Origin: Erwinia sp. E602
GTDB taxonomy: Bacteria > Pseudomonadota > Gammaproteobacteria > Enterobacterales > Enterobacteriaceae
Length of the DNA: 64,000 bases
Assembly (NCBI RefSeq): GCF_018141005.1
Contig: NZ_CP046582.1
Location: 4,340,001 to 4,404,000, forward strand
Direction: 5' to 3'
A program made the translations under genes and the position numbers. Below, in pieces: positions 1 through 10,905 of this stretch. Every line of letters begins with the position of its first letter. The stretch's first letter is position 1. The notes under the pieces were generated by a model. It ran no database searches. It was not told where the DNA came from and worked only from the letters and a program-made list of their open reading frames with translations.

Positions 1-1680
1 GTCGACTACCTGAGCAAGGTGGACGAGCGCGGCCGTAAACCAACCAGCCTGCTGCTGTGGTTCTGCACCGCCGGGCTGGTGGCGCTGGAAGCCTTTATCT
101 TTGCGCTGGTGCTGTCACCGTTTATCGCCACCAATATTACCGCCAACCAGGCCGAAGCCTCAGCGATCGTGGTCTCGGTGCTGATCGGGGTGATCCTGGT
201 ACCGGCCACCCACCGCATGGGTAAAGAGCTGCACCGCAATACCCTGCTGAAGAAGATTCGCTACTGGCACACCGAAGCCCGCCACAGTAATACGGCGCTG
301 GCGCTGCAGAATGACAAAGATATTTCGCTGGAAACCACTTACCAGGATGACAACCAGCCGAACTATCTGCAGATGCTCAACCGCGTACCGCACAACGCTC
401 AGGTGACGCCGCAGTACTGGGCCACCGGGATTGCCGTGGCGCTGATCCTGTTCTTTGCCATCGGTGCCTACTTTGTCCGCGCCGCCACCATCGATAACCA
501 GGACACCCAGGCCGTGAACGGTTCACCGTTCAGCCAGCAGGTCAGCCCTGCGGCGTCGCCGTTCGATCTGCCCGCAGAGGCGGTGGCCGATAACGCGGCG
601 GCAGATAACAAGGCCGGCGCAGAGATTGCCAGCAACCGGGTGTTTGCCTCCAAGCTGACCTTTATCATCCTGTCGGTGATCTTCGTCGGCGTACAGCTGA
701 TCGGCATCCTGATCGGCATGTACTACTCGCTGGTCGGGATTGACTCGAAGGCGGCGGCGAAGTACGTCGGCGATTTCAGCAGCTCGCAGGAATTTGCCGA
801 CTTCCACGCCATGCGCCGTGAGCAGGTGGCGCGCAGCGCCCAGGATAAACTCGCCACCCTGCAGAACCGGCTGCTGATGAAACGCAGCCTGAGCCAGAGT
901 GAAGCGCTTACGCGCCTGCCGACCTTCCAGGACTATATTGAAGGCAAGCAGCAGGAAGCCGACAAGCGTGAAGCCGACCAGCAGGCACGCCAGCTGAAAA
1001 AAGCGGCTGAAGCCCAGGCCGTCAGCGCCGCCGCCGCCGCCGTCGCCGCATCCGTTGTGCCGGCCGTGGCGTCGGTAACGCCTGCGGCTCCGCTGGCCCC
1101 TGCCGCTGCGCCGGTACAAAACGTGGTTCCGGCTGCGCCCGCCGCTGCGCCGGTACAAAACGTGGCTCCGGCTGCGCCGGTACAAAACGTGGCTCCGCCT
1201 GCGCCCGCCGCTGCGCCGGTAGAAAACGTGGCTCCGGCTGCGCCGGTACAAAACGTGGCTCCGCCTGCGCCCGCCGCTGCGCCGGTAGAAAACGTGGCTC
1301 CGACGGTAACGGCGGCCGGCTATACCCCGGCGGCAGTGACCTCTGCCGGCTATGCGCCAGCCCCGACGGCGGCTCCGGCTGGCGGTAGCCCGGCGGATAG
1401 CGTGCCCGTCGCTACGGTGACAGCGGCGGCCCCCGCAGCCCCGGCACCGGCACCCGCTGAAGCCCCTGCAGCAACGACGTTAACCGCCGCTATCGCACCG
1501 GCCAACCCGGCCGCAGAGGCTGAGCTGAAGCAGCGTATCAGCGAGCTGGGTGACCTGACCGTACTGAATCAGGAAGATTTGGAAGTGATGGCCGAAGGGA
1601 CGGATCTGCCGCTGGCCGCGCTGGTGAAACATCAGAAGCTGCAGCAGGTGATGAATAAAGCGCGGGGAGCCACGGTATGA
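1..1680 (+). CDS. Unrecognised multi-TM protein with Ala/Pro-rich repeat region (5' end outside window)
   Basis: The frame is open from the first base, so the start lies upstream; the first in-frame start codon inside the window is a GTG at 19, and residues here are counted from it. Hydrophobic segments near residues 11-36, 47-63, 135-156 and 212-236 indicate four membrane spans. A charged, probably helical stretch follows, then about 170 residues rich in Ala, Pro and Val containing six copies of APV(Q/E)NV(A/V)P, and a short acidic C-terminal segment. The stop overlaps the next start by 4 bases, so the two are translationally coupled. I do not recognise the family; a structural or assembly protein of a membrane complex is possible but unproven. 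Confidence 0.75.
   Translation, partial: VDYLSKVDERGRKPTSLLLWFCTAGLVALEAFIFALVLSPFIATNITANQAEASAIVVSVLIGVILVPATHRMGKELHRNTLLKKIRYWHTEARHSNTALALQNDKDISLETTYQDDNQPNYLQMLNRVPHNAQVTPQYWATGIAVALILFFAIGAYFVRAATIDNQDTQAVNGSPFSQQVSPAASPFDLPAEAVADNAAADNKAGAEIASNRVFASKLTFIILSVIFVGVQLIGILIGMYYSLVGIDSKAAAKYVGDFSSSQEFADFHAMRREQVARSAQDKLATLQNRLLMKRSLSQSEALTRLPTFQDYIEGKQQEADKREADQQARQLKKAAEAQAVSAAAAAVAASVVPAVASVTPAAPLAPAAAPVQNVVPAAPAAAPVQNVAPAAPVQNVAPPAPAAAPVENVAPAAPVQNVAPPAPAAAPVENVAPTVTAAGYTPAAVTSAGYAPAPTAAPAGGSPADSVPVATVTAAAPAAPAPAPAEAPAATTLTAAIAPANPAAEAELKQRISELGDLTVLNQEDLEVMAEGTDLPLAALVKHQKLQQVMNKARGATV
1117..1305 (+). repeat. In-frame degenerate tandem repeats encoding APV(Q/E)NVAP
   Basis: Six near-identical copies of a short GC-rich unit (core GCGCCGGTA-AAAACGTGG) encode Pro/Ala-rich repeats in the preceding gene. 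Unit spacing alternates between a short and a long form. The DNA identity between units is high enough that slippage or recombination could change copy number without shifting the frame. Confidence 0.75.
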
Positions 1681-2507
1681 AGCGTCTGATGGCCCTGCTG
1701 CTGCTGGCGGCTTCCGCTGGCGGTTATGCTGCCGACCGTAACGACATCCCAAGCTGCTACAGCTTTGCCAGACTGGACGCCCAGCGTCCGGCCAGCGGCG
1801 GCCGTGAGCTGGTGCTGATCGTCGATCAGACGGTCAAAGTACCGGACGACCTGAAAAAGTCGATCTGGCAGCAGGTGGTGCGCTACACCCAGCCCGGCGA
1901 CCATATCATCATGTATCAGTTCTCGGCGCTGCTGCAGGACAACTACATGAAGCGCGCCTTCGACGGCACGCTGGAGCGCCCGTTTACCGATCAAAAGGCG
2001 CGTAACAGCCTCGGCATGGACAGCCTGAAATCACTGGACGGCTGCCTGCTGCAGCAGAAGCAGTTCTTTGACCAGAGCATCGGCAAAAAGATGGCTGCGG
2101 CCTTCGCCGGTCAGGGCGATAACGTGGCGAAAAGTGAAATCATGGACAGCCTGAAGCGTATTGCCGACGATCTGAAAGCCACCCCGGCCGAACAGCGTAC
2201 CGTGCTGCTGGTCTCCGATATGCTGGAAAACAGCGATTTCGGTAGCTTCTACAGCAGCAATCAGATCCGCCTGCTGGCCCCGGCGAAAGAGATGGCGCGG
2301 GTCAGCCAGCAGCAGCTGCTGGCCGATTTTGCCGGCAGCCGGGTCTATATCGCCGGCGCCGGGTTAATCGATACGGATGCGAAGAATAACTACCGTTCCG
2401 GAAAAATCATGCAGCAGCTGGAAACCTTCTGGCGCGGCTGGTTTGAGGCCTCCCATGCGACGGTAGTCAGCTTTGGCGCGCCGGAGCTGACGGTGGATCT
2501 GCGTTAA
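1677..2507 (+). CDS. Secreted protein with degenerate VWA-like fold
   Basis: 276 residues. It begins with a typical signal peptide (basic MKR, hydrophobic Leu/Ala core, likely cut after YAA near residue 19), so the mature protein should be periplasmic. A hydrophobic strand ending in LIVDQT near residue 40 and a later LLVSDMLENS strand resemble the first and fourth strands of a von Willebrand factor A fold, but the DxSxS metal site is not intact. It overlaps the upstream membrane protein by ATGA and probably works with it. I do not recognise a named family; the VWA assignment is inference from motif spacing. Confidence 0.6.
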   Translation: MKRLMALLLLAASAGGYAADRNDIPSCYSFARLDAQRPASGGRELVLIVDQTVKVPDDLKKSIWQQVVRYTQPGDHIIMYQFSALLQDNYMKRAFDGTLERPFTDQKARNSLGMDSLKSLDGCLLQQKQFFDQSIGKKMAAAFAGQGDNVAKSEIMDSLKRIADDLKATPAEQRTVLLVSDMLENSDFGSFYSSNQIRLLAPAKEMARVSQQQLLADFAGSRVYIAGAGLIDTDAKNNYRSGKIMQQLETFWRGWFEASHATVVSFGAPELTVDLR

Positions 2508-2514
2508 TCCTCCC

Positions 2515-2550
2515 GGGCAGGCCACGTGCAGAACGTCGCGTGGCCTGCCC
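2515..2550 (+). terminator. Probable terminator hairpin after the first operon
   Basis: A perfect 12-bp stem (GGGCAGGCCACG / CGTGGCCTGCCC) with a 12-base loop lies just after the stop at 2507, between convergent genes. It is followed only by a pyrimidine stretch (TCCTCTC), so its strength is uncertain. Confidence 0.5.
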
Positions 2551-2638
2551 TCCTCTCACCGGAACGCGCGACGCGTTCACCACCTGGTACCCCTTCCCGA
2601 CCTGTACTGCGATCCTCAGCCAGTGACGTTGCCCCCCT

Positions 2639-3598
2639 TCAGCGCCCGCCCGGGCGCCGGGCGCCACTCATCACCGGCATCGCTTCACGCATCATCGCCA
2701 GAAACATGCGTAAGCGCGCCGGGTAGTAGCGCGCGTGCGGATAGACCAGATACACCGGCAGCGACGCCGCCTGCCAGGCCGGGGCCAGCTGCAGCAGCCG
2801 CCCCTGGGCAATATCCTCCTGCACCACCCACGCCGACGAGATGCCGACGCCCAGACCGGCCAGCACCGCGTTGCGCAGCGCGTACAGGCTGTCGGTCAGC
2901 AGGCGTGGCTGAATATCGAAACGCTGCACCTCTCCGCCCTGTGTACGGGTCAGCGCCACGCTGTGACGATAGAAGGTGCTCAGCGCCAGCCAGGGCAGCG
3001 TTTGCAGCTGCTGCGGCCGGTCGGGCACCGCACGGCCCTGCAGCAACGAGGGGGCGGCAATCACGATACGCGGCACTTCCGCCACCTTCACCGCCACCAC
3101 CGAAGGCTCGGTGACTTCACCAACGTGTACCGCGCAGTCGATGCCCTCGGCCAGAAAATCCGCCTGCCTGTCGTGCAGCATCCACTCGACGGTGACCTGC
3201 GGGTAGCGCTGCAGATAGGCCTGCAGCGGGGCGATCATCTGGTCCTGACCAAACGCATGCGGCACCAGCACCCGCAGCACCCCCTGCGGCTCTTCGGTGA
3301 CGCCGCGCAGATCGTCCTCGATCCCCTGCCAGTTCTCCAGCAGGCGGCAGGCGTGCTGATAACAGCGTTCGCCATCCTCGGTCAGCTTCATCTGGTGGGT
3401 GGTGCGCTGGATCAGCTTCAGGCCGAGCAGGCTCTCCAGCGCCTGCAGGCGTCGGCTGACGGTAGGCTGGGTGGTGGCAAGACGCGCCGCCGCCGCGGAG
3501 AGGCTGCCGGCCTCGACGATACGCACAAAGGTCTGCATCAGTTCTATGCGATCGGTGGCAGGTGATTTAATCATATTCATACGTATGACGTATAACAC
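2639..3598 (-). CDS. LysR-family transcriptional regulator
   Basis: 319 residues. An N-terminal winged helix-turn-helix (about residues 20-80, with SLSAAAARLATTQPTVSRR as recognition region) is followed by a LysR substrate-binding domain. The GTG start at 3598 has an AAAGG element 5 bases upstream; ATG codons at 3580 and 3574 lack a well-placed site. It is divergent from the MFS gene at 3681 with an 82-bp gap, the usual arrangement of a LysR regulator and its target. Regulation of that transporter is inferred from position; the inducer is unknown. Confidence 0.85.
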   Translation of the reverse strand: MLYVIRMNMIKSPATDRIELMQTFVRIVEAGSLSAAAARLATTQPTVSRRLQALESLLGLKLIQRTTHQMKLTEDGERCYQHACRLLENWQGIEDDLRGVTEEPQGVLRVLVPHAFGQDQMIAPLQAYLQRYPQVTVEWMLHDRQADFLAEGIDCAVHVGEVTEPSVVAVKVAEVPRIVIAAPSLLQGRAVPDRPQQLQTLPWLALSTFYRHSVALTRTQGGEVQRFDIQPRLLTDSLYALRNAVLAGLGVGISSAWVVQEDIAQGRLLQLAPAWQAASLPVYLVYPHARYYPARLRMFLAMMREAMPVMSGARRPGGR

Positions 3599-3680
3599 TT
3601 CTACCTTTCAGCCGTCTACCGGGCATCACGGCAACCCCGCACAATAGCGCCATCTTAACGACCTAATCAGGTAATCAATC

Positions 3681-4913
3681 ATGTCCACTGACACCCTGCT
3701 CTCTTCTGCTGAACAGCCCGCGTCACCGCTGGCCGCGCGCACCGTACTGATGCTGGCGGCGGGCGCCGGCTTCAGCGTCGCCTCAATCTACTACAGCCAG
3801 CCGATGCTGGAGCTGCTCGCCTCCGGGCTGCAGGCCGGCGTCAGCACCGCCGGGCTGGTGCCGACGCTGACCCAGATCGGCTATGCGCTGGGCATCCTGC
3901 TGCTGGCCCCGCTCGGCGACCGCTACGATCGCCGCACCATCATCACCCTGAAAGGCGTGCTGCTGACGCTGGCGCTGCTGATGAGCGCGGCGGCGGGCAG
4001 TATCACGCTGCTGCTGATTGCCAGCCTGGCGATCGGCATTACCGCCACCATGGCGCAGGATATCGTACCGGCCTCCGCCAGCCTCTCACCGGCCGCGCAG
4101 CGCGGCAAAACCGTCGGCACGGTGATGACCGGCCTGCTGCTCGGCATCCTGCTGTCGCGGGTGGTCAGCGGTGCGGTGGCAGAGTATGCCGGCTGGCGGG
4201 CAATGTTTATGCTGGCCGCCGGGCTGGTGCTGGCGATCACGCTGATCCTCTGGCGCCGCCTGCCGCATATCGCCCCCAGCACCCGCCTCAGCTATCCGGC
4301 GCTGCTGGCCTCGATGCGTCACCTGTGGCTGCGCCATGGCGCGCTGCGCCGTGCGGCGCTGGCTCAGGGACTGTTATCGGTAGGTTTTAGCGCCTTCTGG
4401 TCGACGCTGGCGGTGATGCTGCACGGCCGTTACGGGCTGGGCAGCGCCAGCGCCGGGGCGTTCGGCCTGGCCGGGGCAGCCGGTGCGCTGGCCGCGCCGC
4501 TGGCGGGCATGATGGCCGACCGTCACGGCCCGGCGCTGGTCACCCGCGTTGCCACCGCGCTGGCTACCGTCTCCTTCGCCACGCTGTTCCTGCTGCCGCT
4601 GCTGCCGGTTCCGCTGCAGCTGGCGCTGATTGCCGTCTCGGCGGTGGGCTTTGATTTTGGCGTGCAGGCCACGCTGGTTTCCCATCAGACGCTGATTTTC
4701 GGCCTCGAACCGGCCGCCCGCAGCCGCCTGAATGCGCTGATGTTTACCGGCGTGTTTATCGGCATGGCCGTTGGATCGGCGCTGGGCAGTCTGGTGCTGG
4801 AAAAAGCCGGCTGGAACGGCGTGGTAGTGCTGCTGACGCTGGCGGGGGCCGCCAGTTTTGTGGTGAGAATCAGCGAGCGTCGTACGCCGCTGGCGCAGGG
4901 CTGCACAGAGTAG
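3681..4913 (+). CDS. MFS transporter, probable drug/metabolite efflux (12-TM)
   Basis: 410 residues with about twelve hydrophobic segments. The loop between the second and third helices carries GDRYDRR, the MFS signature region, and the protein lacks long soluble domains, as in the AraJ/YdhP-like efflux group. A LysR gene is divergent, consistent with a substrate-induced efflux unit. The substrate cannot be read from sequence. An imperfect hairpin at 4934-4969 follows the stop without a T tract. Confidence 0.8.
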   Translation: MSTDTLLSSAEQPASPLAARTVLMLAAGAGFSVASIYYSQPMLELLASGLQAGVSTAGLVPTLTQIGYALGILLLAPLGDRYDRRTIITLKGVLLTLALLMSAAAGSITLLLIASLAIGITATMAQDIVPASASLSPAAQRGKTVGTVMTGLLLGILLSRVVSGAVAEYAGWRAMFMLAAGLVLAITLILWRRLPHIAPSTRLSYPALLASMRHLWLRHGALRRAALAQGLLSVGFSAFWSTLAVMLHGRYGLGSASAGAFGLAGAAGALAAPLAGMMADRHGPALVTRVATALATVSFATLFLLPLLPVPLQLALIAVSAVGFDFGVQATLVSHQTLIFGLEPAARSRLNALMFTGVFIGMAVGSALGSLVLEKAGWNGVVVLLTLAGAASFVVRISERRTPLAQGCTE

Positions 4914-5198
4914 CCACGCCGGGATGCAGATCCACCTGTCCGGCGGGTCACCCGGTATGTCGGACAGGTCATAAGCGTTTACAATAGTTTCCGCTTTATT
5001 GACTCAAGATTTCCCCTTATTACCGGATAGTAGCCTGGCGGCATAAAACCGGCCGCCTTCTCTCTGATAAAAGCCACTGCTGCACCCGCAGAGGCGATAA
5101 AAGGGGAAAAAACCGGAAAAACCAACCTCTTTTTCATGCATGATTTTCCCGCGATGATGACAGAAGTTGTTCTTTCTACTGACCCGGGGCCTGGCAAA

Positions 5199-6008
5199 AT
5201 GATTAAGATGATCGCCGTCGATATGGACGGCACCTTTCTGAATGATGAGAAACGCTACAATAAAGCGCGCTTTCTTGAGCAGTATCAGCAGATTAAACAG
5301 CAGGAGATCAAGTTTGTCGTCGCCAGCGGCAACCAGTACTACCAGCTGATCAGTTTTTTCCCGGAAATCCGCGATGAGATCGCCTTCGTTGCCGAAAATG
5401 GCGCCAATATTGTCGATAAAGGCGAAACGCTGTTCTGCGGCGAGCTGAGTCAGGATCACCTGGCAAAGGTGCTGTCGGTGCTGTCTGACCTGCCCTACGT
5501 TCACGTGGTAGTCTGCGGCCCGCGCAGCGCTTACATGCTGGATACGTCGCCGCCGGCGCTGGTCACGCTGATGTCGAAACACTACCACCGGCTGGAGCTG
5601 CGTCAGGATTTCAGCCAGCTGAACGACACCATCTTTAAGTTTTCGCTGAATATGGATGACGAACATATCCCGCAGCTGATGGCCCACGTCGGCCACGCCC
5701 TTGACGGCATTGTCACCCCGGTCTCCAGCGGCTTTGGTTTTGTCGACCTGATTATCCCCGGCGTGCACAAGGCGCACGGCCTGGCGCTGTTGCAACAGCG
5801 CTGGCAGATTGCAGATAATGAAGTGGTGGCGGTAGGCGACAGCGGTAATGATGTCGAGATGGTCGCTCACGCCGGCTTTGGCTTCGCGATGGCTAACGCA
5901 CAACCGGCGGTAAAACAGGTGGCGCGCTTCCATACCGAAAGTAACAACCATGAAGGGGCGCTGAACGTGATCGATCGCGTACTCAACCGCCAGCCACCTT
6001 TCGCCTGA
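5199..6008 (+). CDS. ybiV: HAD-IIB (Cof-type) sugar phosphatase, YbiV-like
   Basis: 269 residues from ATG 5199. The start was chosen because the first HAD motif (VDMDGTF, nucleophile Asp8 and acid/base Asp10) then sits at the N-terminus as in E. coli YbiV/SupH; earlier in-frame ATGs lack a ribosome site. The C2 cap region (FVVASGNQYYQLISFFPE, SGFGFVDLIIPG) matches YbiV closely, and motif IV is GDSGND. The family is cytosolic and Mg-dependent and dephosphorylates sugar phosphates such as fructose 1-phosphate and ribose 5-phosphate. It appears monocistronic, convergent with ydcJ. Confidence 0.9.
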   Translation: MIKMIAVDMDGTFLNDEKRYNKARFLEQYQQIKQQEIKFVVASGNQYYQLISFFPEIRDEIAFVAENGANIVDKGETLFCGELSQDHLAKVLSVLSDLPYVHVVVCGPRSAYMLDTSPPALVTLMSKHYHRLELRQDFSQLNDTIFKFSLNMDDEHIPQLMAHVGHALDGIVTPVSSGFGFVDLIIPGVHKAHGLALLQQRWQIADNEVVAVGDSGNDVEMVAHAGFGFAMANAQPAVKQVARFHTESNNHEGALNVIDRVLNRQPPFA

Positions 6009-6043
6009 TCCACGCGTATGAACGCCGCGAGGTTTCTGCCCGC

Positions 6044-7387
6044 TTATTCCACTTCCGCCCACAGCCGATCCAGAGAGTCCTGCTGCAGCTGCTGATAGAG
6101 GCTGAACTCATCAATCACCGCGCGGCCCAGCGCCTGCTCAAACAGGCCCTGGCTGGGGTTGCCGCTGTTCACCTGGCCCTTATCCGTGCCGAGGTTGGAC
6201 TGGAAAATTCCCGCCGCGCTGACCGGCAGAAAATCTTCGTAGATAATCGGTTCGGCCACCACCGCCCCGCGGGCGATCAGCGCATCCAGATCTTCACCCG
6301 GCTCTGCCGGGACCTGCGGGTTACGCCGGAAGCGATACCAGGCCAGCCCTTCGCGGCGCAGCGTATCGTCATCATCCGGGAAGGCGGCAAACACCGCGCT
6401 GAGGTGGCGCTGGTGGCTGGCGTTATCCGCCTGTTTCTCCAGTGATGCCTCCAGCAGCAGGCGGTCGTAGAGCGCGCGCCCCTTACGGGTCAGCGCCACG
6501 CCGCGCTGTTCGATTTCGCCAAAGCGGGCGGTGTGGGTGCCCTGCTGCCGATCGGCAAAGTAAATCTCCTCGTTCAGCGCCTTGAAACTGGTCTGCCGCA
6601 GCAGGATCGGGCAGCGCCGCCGCGGTGGCCCTTCGATGATCTCTTTCGGCGTAATACCGTACTCCGGCATCAGCTGCTGCACCCGATCGATATCCAGCGT
6701 GCGCGGCGTCAGATGGTTGATATGCGGCCCACGGAAGCAGGCAACGTCGGCCACCAGCCGGTGCTGGCCGAGCAGGGCCTGGTAGGTGGCAAGATCGACG
6801 GACGCCTGCTGATGCCAGCGGAAGGTTTCCAGCGCCTGGCGCACAAATTCGTCGGCCTCACCGTCGTCAAATCCCCCCTGCTGCTGCCACAGCGCCAGCA
6901 GCTCGCGCAGGCGCGGGGTAAAGATATCGCGCTGTGCCACCACCTCACACACCGTCTGGCGCAGCGCCGGGTCCTCAATCAGCTCTGGTCGCAGCAGCGA
7001 GGTAAACACGCGAAACGGGTTAATCTGCAGCGCCTGCTCGCTGACCGGGCGGAACGCCGTGGAGTGCACCGGCACGCCGGCGGCAGAGAGATCGTAATAG
7101 CCCACCGGTTCCATCCCCATTACCGCAAACAGCTGGCGCAGGGTGGCAAGCTCAGCCGCGCTGCCGAGGCGAATTGCCCCGTGGCGCTCTACGCTCAGCC
7201 GGTTCAGGGCAGCGGGCCACTCTTCCGTGGGCAGCGGCAGCGGCGTGTCCTGCAGCACCTGCTGATTCACCTCACGTACCAGCTGCAGCAGGGTGCCGTA
7301 CTGCGGCACTTCCGTCTGATACATCGCCGACATGGCCTTAGAAAAACGATCGCGAATATGGTCCGCGCTGATAAATCTTTCACCCAT
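6044..7387 (-). CDS. ydcJ: YdcJ-like 2-oxoadipate dioxygenase/decarboxylase (VOC superfamily, DUF1338)
   Basis: 447 residues, collinear with E. coli YdcJ (for example MSAMYQTEVPQYGTLL and the HINHLTPRTLDIDR block). The family includes HglS of Pseudomonas putida, an Fe(II) enzyme converting 2-oxoadipate to D-2-hydroxyglutarate. The metal triad can be placed at His69 (VERHGAIR), His225 (HINHLTPR) and Glu291 (RFGEIEQRG), so the protein looks catalytically intact. It is cytosolic. No lysine-catabolism genes are nearby, so the physiological substrate here is open. Confidence 0.88.
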   Translation of the reverse strand: MGERFISADHIRDRFSKAMSAMYQTEVPQYGTLLQLVREVNQQVLQDTPLPLPTEEWPAALNRLSVERHGAIRLGSAAELATLRQLFAVMGMEPVGYYDLSAAGVPVHSTAFRPVSEQALQINPFRVFTSLLRPELIEDPALRQTVCEVVAQRDIFTPRLRELLALWQQQGGFDDGEADEFVRQALETFRWHQQASVDLATYQALLGQHRLVADVACFRGPHINHLTPRTLDIDRVQQLMPEYGITPKEIIEGPPRRRCPILLRQTSFKALNEEIYFADRQQGTHTARFGEIEQRGVALTRKGRALYDRLLLEASLEKQADNASHQRHLSAVFAAFPDDDDTLRREGLAWYRFRRNPQVPAEPGEDLDALIARGAVVAEPIIYEDFLPVSAAGIFQSNLGTDKGQVNSGNPSQGLFEQALGRAVIDEFSLYQQLQQDSLDRLWAEVE

Positions 7388-7452
7388 TTATTTTCTCCTG
7401 ACAACGTCGGTAAAACGCCCCATCGCAGGATAGCAGCCAGCCAGCCGTTAAG

Positions 7453-7468
7453 TGTTAGTTGCATCACA
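7453..7468 (+). promoter_or_regulatory. CRP-like binding site upstream of the sugar-porin operon
   Basis: TGTTA-N6-TCACA matches the CRP consensus TGTGA-N6-TCACA at 9 of 10 positions. It lies between the divergent ydcJ and porin genes, about 100 bp before the antiterminator element. Catabolite control of the porin operon is a reasonable inference. Confidence 0.55.
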
Positions 7469-7569
7469 GAACGTAAACGGAGATTAAAAACAGATTGCAG
7501 CGGCAACCTCAGCTGATAGAGAATCTTCTTAGCGAAATATTTAGACACGAGTTTGTTAATTGCAACACA

Positions 7570-7612
7570 GGGTTGTTACTGTTTTTCGGCATGCCGATTA
7601 ACGGGCAAAACC
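7570..7612 (+). promoter_or_regulatory. BglG/SacY-type ribonucleic antiterminator (RAT) element
   Basis: The 5' arm GGGTTGTTACTG and the 3' arm GGGCAAAACC match the conserved halves of BglG-family RAT sequences (in E. coli bgl: GGATTGTTACTG and GGCAAAACC). The 3' arm shares AACC with the left arm of the terminator at 7609-7663, so the two structures exclude each other, as in bgl attenuation. The element is 43 nt rather than about 29: a self-complementary CGGCATGCCG is inserted in the apical loop, flanked by CTGTT/AACGG pairing. No BglG-type protein or PTS gene is in this window. Confidence 0.8.
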
Positions 7613-7670
7613 TGAATGACGTCAGCGCGTAGTGAATGCTACGACCGCGACGTCATTCAGGTTTTTTTTT
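7609..7670 (+). terminator. Intrinsic terminator in the porin leader (attenuator)
   Basis: A 15-bp perfect stem (AACCTGAATGACGTC / GACGTCATTCAGGTT) encloses a second small hairpin (CGTAG / CTACG) and is followed by a run of nine T. No plus-strand gene lies upstream, so it acts inside the leader of the porin mRNA. Its left arm overlaps the RAT element. Confidence 0.85.
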
Positions 7671-7833
7671 GCTCAAAAAAAGGCCAGAACAAGGTGGGGG
7701 AATTGCCAGCGTCAGAGAAAAAAATATAAAACGCTTTTAAAAACATCTCGCTGCCGGAGGGATTGCAGCGATTAAATAATGCCAGTCAGCAGGTTGACCG
7801 GCAGGGGATTTTATTACCTTTAATTAATAATAA

Positions 7834-9468
<1,635 letters not shown>

Positions 9469-9481
9469 TACGCCCGGCTAA

Positions 9482-10690
<1,209 letters not shown>

Positions 10691-10813
10691 CGAGGGTGAT
10701 TTTTTATCAATGATGAATTTTTGACCTGATAAAAGGTTGCGATTAACCTCTCATCGTTAACGGTGGGTGCATGTGATAATCGTCTTACGGGCAGCCACCA
10801 ACTGCCCCAAAGA

Positions 10814-10853
10814 CAAAAAAAGAATCTGGCTTAACGCCAGATTCTTTTTTTTA
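10814..10853. terminator. Bidirectional terminator between the esterase and trehalase genes
   Basis: A 10-bp stem (AGAATCTGGC / GCCAGATTCT) with loop TTAAC is flanked by an A run on the left and a T run on the right, so it works in both directions for the convergent units. Confidence 0.9.
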
Positions 10854-10905
10854 CCTGCGGAAATTGGTGGGCAAGAGCGCGGGCAGCGGTGCCGCCCGCG
10901 GCCGG

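Noticed and set aside
523..1251. Long minus-strand ORF with Arg/Ser-rich repeats
   Set aside because: It is the mirror of the Ala/Pro repeat region of the plus-strand gene; no ribosome site and no sensible composition.
5004..6062. Long minus-strand ORF over ybiV
   Set aside because: Shadow of a clearly recognised HAD phosphatase; its sequence shows no family features.
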